From: Rhizobium sp. 18055
GTDB lineage: Bacteria; Pseudomonadota; Alphaproteobacteria; Rhizobiales; Rhizobiaceae
Length of the DNA: 64,000 nt
Assembly (NCBI RefSeq): GCF_902706285.1
Contig: NZ_CACSKD010000001.1
Span: forward strand, 1-64,000
Direction: 5' to 3'
Below the pieces are notes generated by a model. That model ran no database searches, had not been told where the DNA came from, and saw only the letters and a program-made list of their open reading frames with translations. Positions 43,171-54,395 of the stretch are shown here, one piece after another. Within the stretch, counting starts at the first letter, position 1. Every line of letters begins with the position of its first letter. The translations under genes were made by a program, and so were the position numbers.

Positions 43171-44127
43171 TTGTTACGCTACGTGCTGACCCGGTTTGCC
43201 ATCTGGATTCCGTCCGTTCTGATCGTGATGCTGGCCGTTTATGCGCTGGCCTTCTACGGCGCCGGCGATCCGATCAAGCTTATCTTTCTGCGTGCGCCGG
43301 GCGATGTCGCCTATAATCCGGAACGCATCGAAGCCATTCGCGAAAGTGCCGGCCTCAACAAGCCGTTCATCGAGCAGTTCGGTCTTTACATCTGGAACCT
43401 GCTGCACGGCCAGTTCGGCAATTCGCTGACGTCGGGCCGTTCGGTCTGGGCGATGGTGTCTGCTGCTGCCCCCGTTTCGTTCAAGCTGGCGCTCTGTTCC
43501 ATCATACTGACGACGGTCGTTGCCATTCCGCTGGGCATGATCGCCGCGATGAACCAGAACAGCCGCATCGACTATGCCATTCTCGGCTCGGCTCTGTTCC
43601 TTTGGGCGATCCCGGCCTATGTCGCGGGGCCGTTGCTGATGGTCGGCCTCATCGTCCTGCTGCCAAGCGCCAATGTGCCCTATGGCTGGGGTGGCGTGTT
43701 CGACGTGCGCATTCTGCTGCCGCTGATCGTGCTCTCCTTCCAGCCGATCGCGCTGATCATCCGCCAGACGCGCGCCGCCGTCATCGAGGTGCTGTCGGAG
43801 GATTTCGTCCGCACCGCGCGTGCCAAGGGCGTCCCTGAGATCATCGTCGCGCTGCGCCATATTCTTCGCCCGGTGCTGACGCCTGTCGTCACCCAGCTCG
43901 GCCTGATCATGATCACCATCGTCAACGGCGCTATCTTCGTTGAACTCGTCTTCGGTCTGCCCGGCCTCGGTCGCCTGACCGTTCAGGCACTGACCAATTC
44001 CGACTACCCCGTCATTCTGGCCATCACGCTGATCGGATCGTTCCTGGTAATGATGTCGAACCTTCTGGTCGATGTGCTTTACCCGCTGCTTGATCCGCGT
44101 GCCAACGATTCAAGAAGGAGCCGCTGA
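43171..44127 (+). CDS. ABC transporter permease, DppB type
   Basis: A 318-residue inner-membrane permease with six membrane helices and an EAA-type loop VRTARAKGVPEIIVALRHILRP (about residues 212-233). The TTG at 43171 is chosen because GGGAGG lies five bases upstream and the protein then begins LRYVLTRFAIW, the usual DppB opening; GTG at 43144 is an upstream alternative. It forms the pore with the DppC-type permease two bases downstream. Confidence 0.9.
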   Translation: MLRYVLTRFAIWIPSVLIVMLAVYALAFYGAGDPIKLIFLRAPGDVAYNPERIEAIRESAGLNKPFIEQFGLYIWNLLHGQFGNSLTSGRSVWAMVSAAAPVSFKLALCSIILTTVVAIPLGMIAAMNQNSRIDYAILGSALFLWAIPAYVAGPLLMVGLIVLLPSANVPYGWGGVFDVRILLPLIVLSFQPIALIIRQTRAAVIEVLSEDFVRTARAKGVPEIIVALRHILRPVLTPVVTQLGLIMITIVNGAIFVELVFGLPGLGRLTVQALTNSDYPVILAITLIGSFLVMMSNLLVDVLYPLLDPRANDSRRSR

Positions 44128-44129
44128 CC

Positions 44130-45088
44130 ATGTCCGCCGTCCCTCTCTCCCCTGTTGCCATCCAGGACGAAGCCCCCGTCAGCCTGTGGCGTGATGCCTG
44201 GCATCGCCTTATACGCAACAAGCTTGCCGTTTTCGGCCTGATCGTCGTGCTGATCCTCGGCTTTGCCGCCATCTTCGGGCCGTACCTGACGCCGTTCGAT
44301 TACCTCAGCCAGGACCTGCAGGCCCGTAACGCTGCGCCCTCGCTGCAGCATCTGTTCGGAACCGATGATCTCGGCCGCGATGTCTTCAGCCGGGTCGTCT
44401 TCGGCACCCGCACCGCCTTCCTTGTCGCCATCATCGTCACCGTCATTGCCGTCTTCATCGGCACGGTGCTCGGCGCCATTGCAGGCTTCTTCGGCAATCC
44501 GTTCGACCGTGTCATCATGTGGCTGACCGACATGACCATGTCTGTCCCGAACCTCTTGCTCGTCGTCGTCATCAATGCCTCGCTGAAGTCGCCGATCACC
44601 AAGTGGATGGAGGCGCAGTACATGGCGACGCTCAATCCCTTCTATCGCCAGACCATCTGGGTCGACTTCATGCTGGTGTTCGGCTCGATGGCGCTGATCT
44701 CCTGGCCGCCTTATGCGCGCCTGGTCCGCGCCCAGGTTCTGTCGATCCGCAGCCGGCCCTACATCACCGCCGCGCAGGCGCTGGGACTGTCGAACTGGAT
44801 CATCATGAAGCGCTACGTCATTCCGAATGCCCTCGGTCCGCTGATCGTCTCGGTCAGTGCCGGTCTCGGCACGGCGATGGTGCTCGAAAGCGCCTTCAGC
44901 TTCCTCGGCGTCGGCGTCAATCCGCCAACCCCCAGCTGGGGCAACATGATCTCCGACGGCCTGCGCGTCTGGCAGCACTATCCGCATCTGCTGGCAGCGC
45001 CGGCGGCCGTGCTCGGCCTTGCCTCGGTTGCCTTCAGCTTCCTCGGCGATGGCCTCAACGACGCCCTCAATCCGCGGGGAGCCAAGTG

Positions 45089-45089
<1 letters not shown>
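44130..45089 (+). CDS. ABC transporter permease, DppC type
   Basis: A 319-residue permease. The N-terminal LIRNKLAVFGLIVVLILGFAAIF helix and the FGTDDLGRDVFSRVVFGTRTAF block are standard for DppC. The EAA loop follows as ITAAQALGLSNWIIMKRYVIPN. It has an extra soluble loop around residues 150-175 (SPITKWMEAQYMATLNP), longer than in typical DppC proteins. The TGATG junction couples it to the ATPase gene. Confidence 0.92.
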
Positions 45090-46095
<1,006 letters not shown>

Positions 46096-46096
<1 letters not shown>

Positions 46097-47133
46097 TGGG
46101 TGCCCAACCGCTGCTGAAGATCGAAAACCTCGTCAAGCATTTCCACGTCAGGCTCGGTGCCTTCGGCGAACGTTCGGCCACCGTCTATGCGCTGGACAAT
46201 ATCAACCTCGACATCATGGAAGGCGAGACGTTGAGCCTCGTCGGCGAATCCGGTTGCGGCAAGTCAACGACCGGTTTCACCATCCTCAATCTCTACAAGG
46301 CGACCTCGGGCAAGGTGGTCTACAAGGGCCAGGATCTGGCGACGCTCGATGAAAAGCAGATGCGGCCGTTCCGTCGCGATCTGCAGATCGTCTTCCAGGA
46401 CCCCTATTCGACGCTCAATCCGCGCATGACGGTCGGCGAGGCGGTTGGTGAGCCGATCCTGTTCCACAAGCTCTGCACCAAGGCCGAGCTGAAGGACAAG
46501 GTCGCGGCGTTGCTGACCGACGTCGGCCTTCCCACACGCTTTGCGCAACGCTACCCGCACGAACTCTCCGGCGGCCAGCGCCAGCGCGTCGTCATTGCCC
46601 GGGCGCTTGCCTGCCAGCCGAAATTCATCGTCTGCGACGAGGCAATCTCGGCACTCGACGTGTCGATCCAGGCGCAGATCATCAACCTGCTGCTCGACCT
46701 GCAGGAAAAATACGGCCTGACCTACCTGTTCATCGCCCACGATCTGGCCGTGGTTCGCCATATCAGCACCCGCGTCGGTGTCATGTATCTCGGCCGGCTG
46801 GCAGAGCTTGCGACGCGTGAGGAGCTGTTCGACAATCCGTTGCACCCCTATACCAAGGCATTGCTGTCGGCCGTGCCGGAAACAGACCCGGAGCTGGAGC
46901 GCACCCGGAACCGGCAGATCCTGCAGGGCGATGTTCCGAGCCCGCTCAGCCCGCCGAGCGGCTGTCGGTTCCATACGCGCTGCCCTGTTGCCATGGATGT
47001 CTGCAGCAAGGTTGTGCCGGAGTGGAAGAAAGCCAGACCCGGCCATCTGGTCGCCTGTCACGCGGTCAACACCGGCCAAACGGATAAGGGCCAGATGAAC
47101 ACAGGCCAGACCAATACAGGAATGAGTGGATGA
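46096..47133 (+). CDS. ABC transporter ATP-binding protein, DppF type, with repetitive C-terminal tail
   Basis: A 345-residue ATPase with Walker [10 protein letters not shown], signature [14 protein letters not shown], Walker [13 protein letters not shown] and switch IAHD. The C-terminal cysteine segment [15 protein letters not shown] is present. After the family's usual end the protein continues with a low-complexity [17 protein letters not shown] tail of about 20 residues encoded by imperfect short DNA repeats. The ATG at 46096 has GGAGG seven bases upstream; GTG at 46093 is an alternative. The stop overlaps the kinase start. Confidence 0.93.
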
Positions 47134-48191
47134 TGGTGAAGGTCGCGATCATTGCTGACGATCTGACCGGCGCACTCGACACGGGCACGCCCTTCGTCGA
47201 GGCCGGTCTCTCCGTCGCAGTGGCGATCGAGATCGAAGGGATCGCTGAAGCCATCGCTACCGGTTGCGAGGTCGTCGTGGTCAACACGGCGTCCCGAGCC
47301 CTCCAGGAGGAGGAAGCGGCAAGAAGGGTCGGCCTTGCGGCCAGCGCCTTTCTTGCCGTCTTGCCTGATATTGTTCTGAAAAAGATCGACTCCCGTCTCA
47401 AAGGCAATGTGGCAGCCGAGAGTGCGGCCATTGCTGCGATCTTCGGCCATCAGAAAATCGTCGTCGCGCCGGCTATTCCCGATCAGGAACGCTTTACCCG
47501 AAATGGCCATGTCATCGGTCGCGGCGTCGATCATCCATTGCCTGTCGCGGGCCTGTTCGCGGGCCGAACCGACACGGTGCTCGTTGTCGATGCAGAGAGC
47601 GATGGCGATCTGGACCGGTTGGTCACCGAGCACGACTGGAAGACGACGCTTGCCGTCGGTGCGCGCGGGATCGGCATTGCACTGGCCCGCAGCCGTGGAC
47701 GGGCAGGCAACGGCGGCGCGCATTTCGAGGCAGCCGTCAATACGCTCTTTGCCTTTGGCTCTCGTGATCCGATCACGACAGCGCAGATGGCACGGCTTGA
47801 GGCATCGGGTGTTCTCCGCACGGCGATCGAGGCGCCAATGGGATGGGTCGAGAGAGCGGACCGGCTGGCCTTGCCGGCTCTGCTGCGCTGCGCCGGCGAG
47901 ATCACTGATGACGCGGTGGCTGTTGCCGATCGCTTCGCTGAGGGCGTCAAGGCGGCAATCGACGAGACGCATCCCGACATGCTGATGGTCGGTGGCGGCG
48001 ATACGGCGCTTGCGGTCTTCCGGGCGCTTGGCGTCAGCGTGTTGTTGCCGAAGGGCGAGATCGAGGCGGGCATTCCGTGGTTCGATGTGACGACTGCCAA
48101 CGGCAGTCATTTCCGTTGTGCGGTGAAGTCCGGGGGCTTCGGGAATTCCGATAGTTTGCTAAGACTGGTTCCGCAGAATCAGGCGGCATGA
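47130..48191 (+). CDS. Four-carbon acid sugar kinase (DUF1537 family, DtnK/OtnK type)
   Basis: A 353-residue kinase. The N-terminal substrate domain opens with IIADDLTGALDTGTPF and contains KKIDSRLKGN. The C-terminal nucleotide domain has FAFGSRDPIT, VGGGDTALAVF and KSGGFGNSDSL. Members phosphorylate D-threonate, D-erythronate or 2-oxo-tetronates. At 353 residues it is somewhat shorter than the usual 400-430. With the PdxA2-type dehydrogenase at 36459 it could convert a tetronate to dihydroxyacetone phosphate. It overlaps the transporter ATPase gene, so import and phosphorylation are coexpressed. Confidence 0.88.
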   Translation: MMVKVAIIADDLTGALDTGTPFVEAGLSVAVAIEIEGIAEAIATGCEVVVVNTASRALQEEEAARRVGLAASAFLAVLPDIVLKKIDSRLKGNVAAESAAIAAIFGHQKIVVAPAIPDQERFTRNGHVIGRGVDHPLPVAGLFAGRTDTVLVVDAESDGDLDRLVTEHDWKTTLAVGARGIGIALARSRGRAGNGGAHFEAAVNTLFAFGSRDPITTAQMARLEASGVLRTAIEAPMGWVERADRLALPALLRCAGEITDDAVAVADRFAEGVKAAIDETHPDMLMVGGGDTALAVFRALGVSVLLPKGEIEAGIPWFDVTTANGSHFRCAVKSGGFGNSDSLLRLVPQNQAA

Positions 48192-48216
48192 AACAATGCC
48201 GGCGGGGAGAATGAAC

Positions 48217-48981
48217 GTGGAAGAAGCAAACGGTGCACCTGCCAGTGCACAAGCCACCCCGGCAGTAAAGCCGGAGCGCGGCAAGCCTGCCAAACTGGTC
48301 GATCGCGTGTTCGATCAATTGCAGGAGCGAATCCGGGCCGGAAACTATCCGCCGGATTCCCGTCTGCCGGGCGAGCACGAGCTGGCCTCGATGCTCGGCG
48401 TATCCCGCCCGATCATTCGCGATGCACTGGCCAAGCTGCGCGATCAGGGCATGGTCTATGCGCGCCAGGGCGCGGGCACCTTCGTGAGTGCCAACAGTTC
48501 GCCGACGACGCATCTCTCCTATTCGCCGGTCAAGACCATTGCCGATATCCAGCGCTGCTATGAATTCCGCCTGACGATCGAGCCGGCTGCTGCCTACTTC
48601 GCCGCCAAGCGCCGCGACGAGGCTGCCATCCAGAAGATTGCCACAGCGCTTGCCGATCTCCGTGAAGCAACGAGCCACCAGTTGCACCGCACCGATGCGG
48701 ATTTCAATTTTCACCGTGCCGTCACCGAAGCTGCCAACAATCACTACTACACGGCATCGATCGATGCGCTGAAGGCGCATATCGCGGTCGGCATGCATCT
48801 GCACGGCCTGTCGCTGCTCGGTCCACGGCCGGGCCTCGAGCAAGTATTTCAGGAGCACAACACCATCTACAAGGCGATTGCCGAGGGCAGGGCGGATGAT
48901 GCGCGCAATCTGATGCAGTCGCATCTCGAGGGATCGAGAGACCGGCTATTTGAAGGCCGGGCGCTCGATCTGTCGTTCTGA
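48217..48981 (+). CDS. GntR-family regulator (FCD domain) of the sugar-acid island
   Basis: A regulator of 254 residues from the chosen start. The winged helix is at about residues 30-95 (LPGEHELASMLGVSRPIIRDALAKL), followed by an FCD ligand domain with metal-site histidines in FNFHRAVTEAANNH and later EHNTIYKAI. The start is uncertain: GTG 48217 has GGGGAG seven bases upstream, while ATG 48196 and ATG 48211 are in frame with poorer sites. It follows the kinase gene directly and probably represses the divergent transporter and aldolase operons until a sugar acid binds. Confidence 0.88.
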   Translation: MEEANGAPASAQATPAVKPERGKPAKLVDRVFDQLQERIRAGNYPPDSRLPGEHELASMLGVSRPIIRDALAKLRDQGMVYARQGAGTFVSANSSPTTHLSYSPVKTIADIQRCYEFRLTIEPAAAYFAAKRRDEAAIQKIATALADLREATSHQLHRTDADFNFHRAVTEAANNHYYTASIDALKAHIAVGMHLHGLSLLGPRPGLEQVFQEHNTIYKAIAEGRADDARNLMQSHLEGSRDRLFEGRALDLSF

Positions 48982-49015
48982 TCCGCCGACGTCTGCGGCT
49001 TATGCAGGTCACCCC

Positions 49016-50203
49016 TCAGTTCGGCGGCGCGCCAAGGGCGTGTAGGATGCCGCGAAGCTCGGCCAGGCCCCTGAGCCGTCCGATCGCCGGATATCCGGGC
49101 GTGGTATTCTTCGTCAGGTCGTCGAGCATCCGGTGGCCGTGATCTGACCGGAAAACGATCGTCTCGTTCGCCTTGCGATTGCGATCTTCGGCTACCAGTT
49201 CTTTCAACACCGCGACCATATCGACATCGCCCTCCAGATGCGCGCTCTCATGGAAGCTGCGACCATCACCCTCGCGCTTGGTGGCACGCAGATGCGCGAA
49301 ATGGATGCGCGAGGCAAAGCGCCGGGCGATGGCAGGCAGGTCGTTTTCAGCGCGAACGCCAAGACTGCCGGTGCAGTAGCACATGCCATTTGCTTCCGAC
49401 GGCACCGCGTCGAACAGTGCGGCGTAATCCTCCGCCGTCGAAGCAATGCGCGGCAGGCCGAACAGCGAGCGGGGTGGATCGTCGGGATGCAATGTCAGCT
49501 TGACGCCGCGCGCTTCCGCCACCGGTGTCACCGCTTGCAGGAACTCGATCAGATGCCGGCGCAGCCTCGCTGCGTCGACACCGGCATAGGCCGCGAGCCT
49601 CTCGCGAAACTCGGGGATGGTCAGGGGCTCGGTCGTCGAGCCCGGCAATGCAGAGGTGATGTTGCGGGTGATGTCCGCAATGTCGCCCTCAGACATTGCC
49701 TCGAAGACGGCTCGGGCCCGCGCCTTGTCCTCGGCCGAATAGGCTTTGTCGGCACCTTGTCGTTCGAGGATGAAGAGATCGAAGGCGGCGAATTTCTCTT
49801 GATCGAAGCGCATCGCGGTCGCGCCGGTGTCTATCTCGTGGTCGAGATCGGTACGGGTCCAGTCGACGACGGGCATGAAGTTATAGCAGACGACAGGAAT
49901 GTCGCAGGCGGCGACCGCCTCCAGGCTGGCGATCCACGCTTCGATTTCAGCCTTTGCCTGTCCACCCTTGCGCTTGACGGCATCGGGTATCGGAATGCTC
50001 TCGACCACGGACCAGGTGAGCGCCGAACGGCCCGCAGGCGTCGTCTCGATCATCGCCTGGCGCTCGCGCACCTCGGCCTCGGTCCATGCGCGCCCGATCG
50101 GCACCTGATGCAGCGATGATACGATGTTGGTGGCACCGGTCTGCCTGACCTCGTCGAGTGCGACCTGCGCATCCGGCCCGAACCATCTCCAACCCTGGCG
50201 CAT
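49016..50203 (-). CDS. uxuA: Mannonate dehydratase
   Basis: A 395-residue metal-dependent TIM-barrel dehydratase that turns D-mannonate into 2-keto-3-deoxy-D-gluconate. The opening RQGWRWFGPDAQVALDEVRQTGA, the metal-site LTLHPDDPP, the GSLGVRAENDL block, IHFAHLRATKR and the terminal FRSDHGHRML are the UxuA landmarks. The ATG at 50203 has AGGAGG immediately upstream, whereas the longer frame lacks one. It lies 43 bases downstream of a GntR gene on the same strand. No kdgK or kdgA gene is visible beside it, but the DapA-family aldolase at 40160 might serve. Confidence 0.93.
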   Translation of the reverse strand: MRQGWRWFGPDAQVALDEVRQTGATNIVSSLHQVPIGRAWTEAEVRERQAMIETTPAGRSALTWSVVESIPIPDAVKRKGGQAKAEIEAWIASLEAVAACDIPVVCYNFMPVVDWTRTDLDHEIDTGATAMRFDQEKFAAFDLFILERQGADKAYSAEDKARARAVFEAMSEGDIADITRNITSALPGSTTEPLTIPEFRERLAAYAGVDAARLRRHLIEFLQAVTPVAEARGVKLTLHPDDPPRSLFGLPRIASTAEDYAALFDAVPSEANGMCYCTGSLGVRAENDLPAIARRFASRIHFAHLRATKREGDGRSFHESAHLEGDVDMVAVLKELVAEDRNRKANETIVFRSDHGHRMLDDLTKNTTPGYPAIGRLRGLAELRGILHALGAPPN

Positions 50204-50246
50204 CTGTTTCCTCCTTCTGATTTTTGTTCTGATTGTGCTGATCGGC

Positions 50247-50969
50247 TCAGCAGAAGTAATCGGGATATCGCGTGCGAAGTTCGGCGACATCTGGGATGAC
50301 CGCGCCCAGATGATGGGTCATCGCCGTACGGGCAGCCGCAACGTCGTGAGCCGCGATGGCATCGCGAATGATGGCATGCTCACGCACGACATTTTCCATG
50401 CGCCCGAGAACAGGAAGCGTCAGTCGCCGTGCGCGGTCGATCTGTACCTTCACGGATTTGAGGATTGCCCAGATGCCGGGATAGCCGGCGATCTGCGCGA
50501 TGGCCTCATGGAAAGCCTCGTCCTCTTCATGGAAGCCTGAGGTGTCTCCAAGAAGGGCGAGCGCTCTTTGTCGCGTGATGATCGCATCAAGACGGGCAAT
50601 ATCTGAAGCGGAAGCGATCTCGGTTGCCCGCTCGACCGTGGTGCCCTCAAGCGCCTTGCGCACGACGACCGCTTCGGGAATCGCCGATACCGGCACGCGC
50701 GAAACGACTGTGCCCGACTGCGGATAAATATCGACCAGACCACCCTCCGAAAGCCTGAGCAGGGCTTCGCGAACGGGGGTGCGGCTGACGGCGAAATCCT
50801 CGGCGATGCGCTTTTCCTGCAGCGGCATGCCGGGCGGCATTCTGAGCGACAGGATGTCCTGATAGAGCCTGTCGAAAATGGCATCGGCCGTCGTCACGCG
50901 CCGAAGCTTGGCCGGCCTCTCGGCATAAGCCGGAAACTCGGTGACGGCGGGATCGGCGGCTGGATGCAT
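50247..50969 (-). CDS. GntR-family regulator (FCD domain) of the uxuA unit
   Basis: A 240-residue FadR-subgroup regulator. The winged helix is at about residues 25-95 (LQEKRIAEDFAVSRTPVREALLRL), followed by the FCD helical domain with FHEEDEAFHEAIAQIAG. It is transcribed with uxuA and divergently from an ABC importer. A 10-bp palindrome lies in the divergent region. Regulators at such positions usually sense uronates or aldonates, so it may be a UxuR-like protein. Confidence 0.9.
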   Translation of the reverse strand: MHPAADPAVTEFPAYAERPAKLRRVTTADAIFDRLYQDILSLRMPPGMPLQEKRIAEDFAVSRTPVREALLRLSEGGLVDIYPQSGTVVSRVPVSAIPEAVVVRKALEGTTVERATEIASASDIARLDAIITRQRALALLGDTSGFHEEDEAFHEAIAQIAGYPGIWAILKSVKVQIDRARRLTLPVLGRMENVVREHAIIRDAIAAHDVAAARTAMTHHLGAVIPDVAELRTRYPDYFC

Positions 50970-50999
50970 GATCGGCCCTGAAGATTGACTTGAACGCGA

Positions 51000-51009
51000 A
51001 TACTAGTAT
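51000..51009. promoter_or_regulatory. ATACTAGTAT palindrome, probable GntR operator
   Basis: A perfect 10-bp palindrome in the 218-base region between the gntR at 50969 and the importer at 51188. On the plus strand it lies between TTGACT (50985-50990) and TATATC (51007-51012, 16-base spacer), where a bound repressor would block the importer promoter. FCD regulators recognise short symmetric T-GT/AC-A sites of this kind. Confidence 0.55.
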
Positions 51010-51187
51010 ATCAATTCATCCTCACTGCCAAGATGCACCGTAGAGGAACGGTGTTTCTGGCAGATAATTCAGGAGGTTCAATACAGTCAGGCAGGCAGCA
51101 GTCCGATCGCAGAGGCAGATCAGGAAGCGCACACGCACAGGCGAGCTCCGGCCGCCCGGTGCAGTCATAAGAGGAGGAGAGAACAGC

Positions 51188-52363
51188 ATGAAGATCACCC
51201 GCAGAACATTCGTCGGGACGGCCGCCAGCGCGGCAGTCGCCGCCATGCTTCCGGTCAAGGTGTGGGCGCAGGCAAAGAAGCCGGCAAGCCCCGTGACCAT
51301 CACCATCGCAGACGTTGCCGGCAACCTGGCGCTGACACAGGGCATGTTCGAAGCCTATGCGGCTGAGAAAGCCGACTGGGTTTCTAATTTTGCCTTCACC
51401 AAGGCGCCGGCGCCGGAACTTCCCGGCAAGATCAAGGCGCAGCAGGCGGCCGGCAAGGTCGATATCGATCTGGTGCTGACAGGCACCGATGCGCTGTCCG
51501 CCGGTCTCGACCAGGGCCTCTGGCTCGACCTCTCCGCTCACAAGGCGGAACTGCCCAATCTGGAGAGCATCCTGCAGCCGCAGGCCTTCAAGATGCAGGC
51601 GCTTGCCAAGGATCAGGGCGTCGTCATCACCTATTACCCCTCCGGCCCGCTGATAGAATACATGCCCGACAAGGTGCCGACGCCGCCGAAATCGGCAGCC
51701 GAGCTGCTCGAATGGGCCAAAGCCAACAAGAACAAGTTCATCTATGCCCGCCCTGCCAACTCCGGCCCCGGCCGCACCTTCCTGATGGGCCTGCCCTATC
51801 TGCTCGGCGACAGCGATCCGCGCGATCCGGTCAACGGCTGGGCGAAGATCTGGGAGTATCTGGCAGCCCTTGGCGAGCACATCGAATACTACCCGACCGG
51901 CACCGGCCAGGTGATGAAGGAACTCGGCGAGGGCACGCGCGATATCACCGTCTCGACGACCGGCTGGGATATCAACCCGCGCGCACTCGGCATCGTCCCG
52001 GCGGAAGCCAAGGTGCAGAAGCTCGATGGTTTCCACTGGGTCACCGATGCCCACTATGCAGTGATCCCGAAGGGCGTCTCCGACGAGAAGATCGCCGTTC
52101 TGATGGATGTGCTGAACTACATCCTGCAGCCCAAGCAGCAGGCGATTGCCTATGACGCCGGCTATTTCTACCCGGGTCCGGCGGTCAAGGACGTGACGAT
52201 CGAGATGGCGCCGCAGGAAAGCCAGGACACGATCAAGGAATTCGGCCGGCCTGAATATGCCGACTGGATCGCCAATAATCCGCTGGAAGTGCCGCTCGAA
52301 CCCAAGCTGATGGTCCAGGCCTTCCGGATCTGGGACGAAAAGATCGGCGCCAAGAAGGGCTGA
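51188..52363 (+). CDS. ABC transporter substrate-binding protein (SBP family 1, Tat signal)
   Basis: A 391-residue periplasmic protein. The twin-arginine signal TRRTFVGTAASAAVAAMLPVKVWA covers about residues 4-27. The mature part resembles polyamine/iron/thiamine-type binding proteins (ITIADVAGNLALTQGMFEAYAAEK, later GTRDITVSTTGWDINPRAL). The ligand is unknown. Divergence from gntR-uxuA suggests a uronate- or aldonate-related compound. It starts a four-gene importer operon. Confidence 0.9.
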   Translation: MKITRRTFVGTAASAAVAAMLPVKVWAQAKKPASPVTITIADVAGNLALTQGMFEAYAAEKADWVSNFAFTKAPAPELPGKIKAQQAAGKVDIDLVLTGTDALSAGLDQGLWLDLSAHKAELPNLESILQPQAFKMQALAKDQGVVITYYPSGPLIEYMPDKVPTPPKSAAELLEWAKANKNKFIYARPANSGPGRTFLMGLPYLLGDSDPRDPVNGWAKIWEYLAALGEHIEYYPTGTGQVMKELGEGTRDITVSTTGWDINPRALGIVPAEAKVQKLDGFHWVTDAHYAVIPKGVSDEKIAVLMDVLNYILQPKQQAIAYDAGYFYPGPAVKDVTIEMAPQESQDTIKEFGRPEYADWIANNPLEVPLEPKLMVQAFRIWDEKIGAKKG

Positions 52364-52420
52364 TCGTGATCATCGCCGGCACCGGTCGTAGCGATCGGCG
52401 CCGGCCATTTCCCACATGAC

Positions 52421-53518
52421 ATGGAGAGTGGCTTGAATTCGGTTGCGAATGCAGTGGCCTCTTCGCGCAGCACTGCGCGTCTGGAACTCGATGGGCTCAG
52501 CCGTTCCTTCGGCGCCTATAATGCGCTTGATGGCATCGACCTGACGATCGAGCCCGGCGAATTCGTGGCGCTGCTTGGCCCGTCCGGCTGTGGCAAGTCC
52601 ACGGCATTGAATTGTATTGCCGGCTTGCTGGCGCTTTCGGGTGGCGAAATCCGGCTCGGCGGCAACCGCATCGACCAGCTGGAGCCTGAAAAGCGCGGGT
52701 TCGGCATGGTGTTCCAGAGCTATGCGCTGTTTCCGCACATGAGCGTGCGCAAGAATGTCGGCTTCGGCCTGTCCATGCAGGGCATAAAGGGCGCGGAGGC
52801 CGACAAGCGCATCAATGATGCGCTCGCGTTGGTCCGCCTCGAAAGCCAGGCGGAAAAGCTGCCGGGCCAGCTCTCCGGTGGCCAGCAGCAGCGCGTGGCG
52901 ATCGCGCGTGCCATTGTCATCCGCCCGCCCGTGGTGCTGATGGACGAGCCGCTGTCCAATCTCGATGCCAAGCTGCGTCTGGAAATGCGCGCCGAAATCC
53001 GCGGCATCCACGACCAGATCGGGTCCACCACCATCTATGTCACCCATGATCAGGACGAAGCGCTGTCGCTGGCTGACCGGATCGTCGTGATGAGCCAGGG
53101 CCATATCGAGCAGATCGGCTCGCCGGAGGATCTCTATCAGCGGCCAGTCAATGTCGATGTCGCCGATTTCATGGGGTTTCGCACCCGCGTTCCCGGTCGC
53201 GTGGTCGCGGTCTCGGGTGGCGAGGCGGAGATCGACGTTGCCGGCGCCCGTATTGCAGGCACGATGCGCATGCCGCTCAAGGTCGGCGATGCCGCTATCC
53301 TCTCCGTCCGTCCGGAAGATCTGGTCGCTTCGGACCAGGGTATTGCAGCGACGGTTTCCAGCATGGAATATCGCGGCCGGGCCTTCTTCGGCCTGGCGCG
53401 CGCCAATGACGGGTCCGACCTCTATTTCCGGGCAGACGAGGCGCTGCCCCGTGGTGCTGCCACGCGGCTCAGTCCCGTCGCCGGCAGGGCGCTGTTATTC
53501 CGGGACACGACACGATGA
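52421..53518 (+). CDS. ABC transporter ATP-binding protein, PotA/FbpC type
   Basis: A 365-residue ATPase. Walker [10 protein letters not shown] is at about residues 51-59, signature [14 protein letters not shown], Walker B VLMDEP and switch YVTHD follow. A C-terminal TOBE domain covers about 260-360. The ATG at 52421 is used, although it has no strong ribosome-binding site and a TTG at 52433 is in frame. Its stop overlaps the first permease start by ATGA. Confidence 0.92.
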   Translation: MESGLNSVANAVASSRSTARLELDGLSRSFGAYNALDGIDLTIEPGEFVALLGPSGCGKSTALNCIAGLLALSGGEIRLGGNRIDQLEPEKRGFGMVFQSYALFPHMSVRKNVGFGLSMQGIKGAEADKRINDALALVRLESQAEKLPGQLSGGQQQRVAIARAIVIRPPVVLMDEPLSNLDAKLRLEMRAEIRGIHDQIGSTTIYVTHDQDEALSLADRIVVMSQGHIEQIGSPEDLYQRPVNVDVADFMGFRTRVPGRVVAVSGGEAEIDVAGARIAGTMRMPLKVGDAAILSVRPEDLVASDQGIAATVSSMEYRGRAFFGLARANDGSDLYFRADEALPRGAATRLSPVAGRALLFRDTTR

Positions 53519-54393
53519 GCGGGCCATCGCTGCGAACCCGGCTGGCGGCGCGCGGTCTCGACGGAACCACCATGCTGATCCTGCCGGGTCTTGCTTTCAT
53601 GATCGCGCTGTTCGTCTATCCGTTCCTTTACGGTGTGGTGGATTCTCTGACGCCGAAGGAAGGAGCATGGTACGCCAACTACGCCAAGTTCTTCAGCGAT
53701 CCTTTCCAGTACAACACCATCGGCGCTACCCTCTGGTTAGCCCTGCCGGTGACGATCATCAACCTGGCATTCGCCGTGCCAGTCGCCTTCCGCGTCCGCC
53801 TGATGCATCGCCAACGCCTGTTGACCACCATTCTGGTGCTGCCGATCACGCTCGGCACGGTGTTCGTGGCCGATGGCCTGCTGACCTTCCTCGGGCCGCG
53901 CGGCTGGTTCAACCAGACGCTGCTGGCGCTCGGCATTCTCAGCGACCCGGTGAAGCTGACCAACAACTATTGGGGCGTCTTTGCATCGCTCCTGATCACC
54001 GGGTTCCCTTTCGCCTTCCTGTTGACGCTGTCCTACATCTCCGGCATCGACCCGGCGATCGAGCAGGCGGCAGCGACGCTTGGCGCCGGGCCGCGGCAGC
54101 GGTTCTTCCGCGTGTTCCTGCCGCTTCTGGTGCCGGGGCTTGCCGTCACCTTCTGTCTGGCATTCGTGCAGGCCTTCGCGGTGTTTCCCTCGGCCGTCCT
54201 GCTCGGCGCGCCGGCCGGCCCGACGCGGGTGATCTCGATCGCCGCCTATCAGGCTGCCTTCGAGCAATATGATCACTCGCTGGGCTCGGCGATCGCGCTG
54301 ATCATGGGCGGTGTCGAGCTGGTCGTGGTGCTGGCGGTGCTCGGCGGTCGCTCCTTCTTCTATCGCGGCCCTGCCGGCGGCACGAAAGGCTGA
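53515..54393 (+). CDS. ABC transporter permease, PotB-like
   Basis: A 292-residue inner-membrane permease with six helices. Its EAA loop is EQAAATLGAGPRQRFFRVFLPLL (about residues 182-204). It overlaps the ATPase stop and is followed two bases later by the partner permease. The pairing fits polyamine/sulfate/iron-class importers. Confidence 0.92.
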   Translation: MSGPSLRTRLAARGLDGTTMLILPGLAFMIALFVYPFLYGVVDSLTPKEGAWYANYAKFFSDPFQYNTIGATLWLALPVTIINLAFAVPVAFRVRLMHRQRLLTTILVLPITLGTVFVADGLLTFLGPRGWFNQTLLALGILSDPVKLTNNYWGVFASLLITGFPFAFLLTLSYISGIDPAIEQAAATLGAGPRQRFFRVFLPLLVPGLAVTFCLAFVQAFAVFPSAVLLGAPAGPTRVISIAAYQAAFEQYDHSLGSAIALIMGGVELVVVLAVLGGRSFFYRGPAGGTKG

Positions 54394-54395
54394 AC

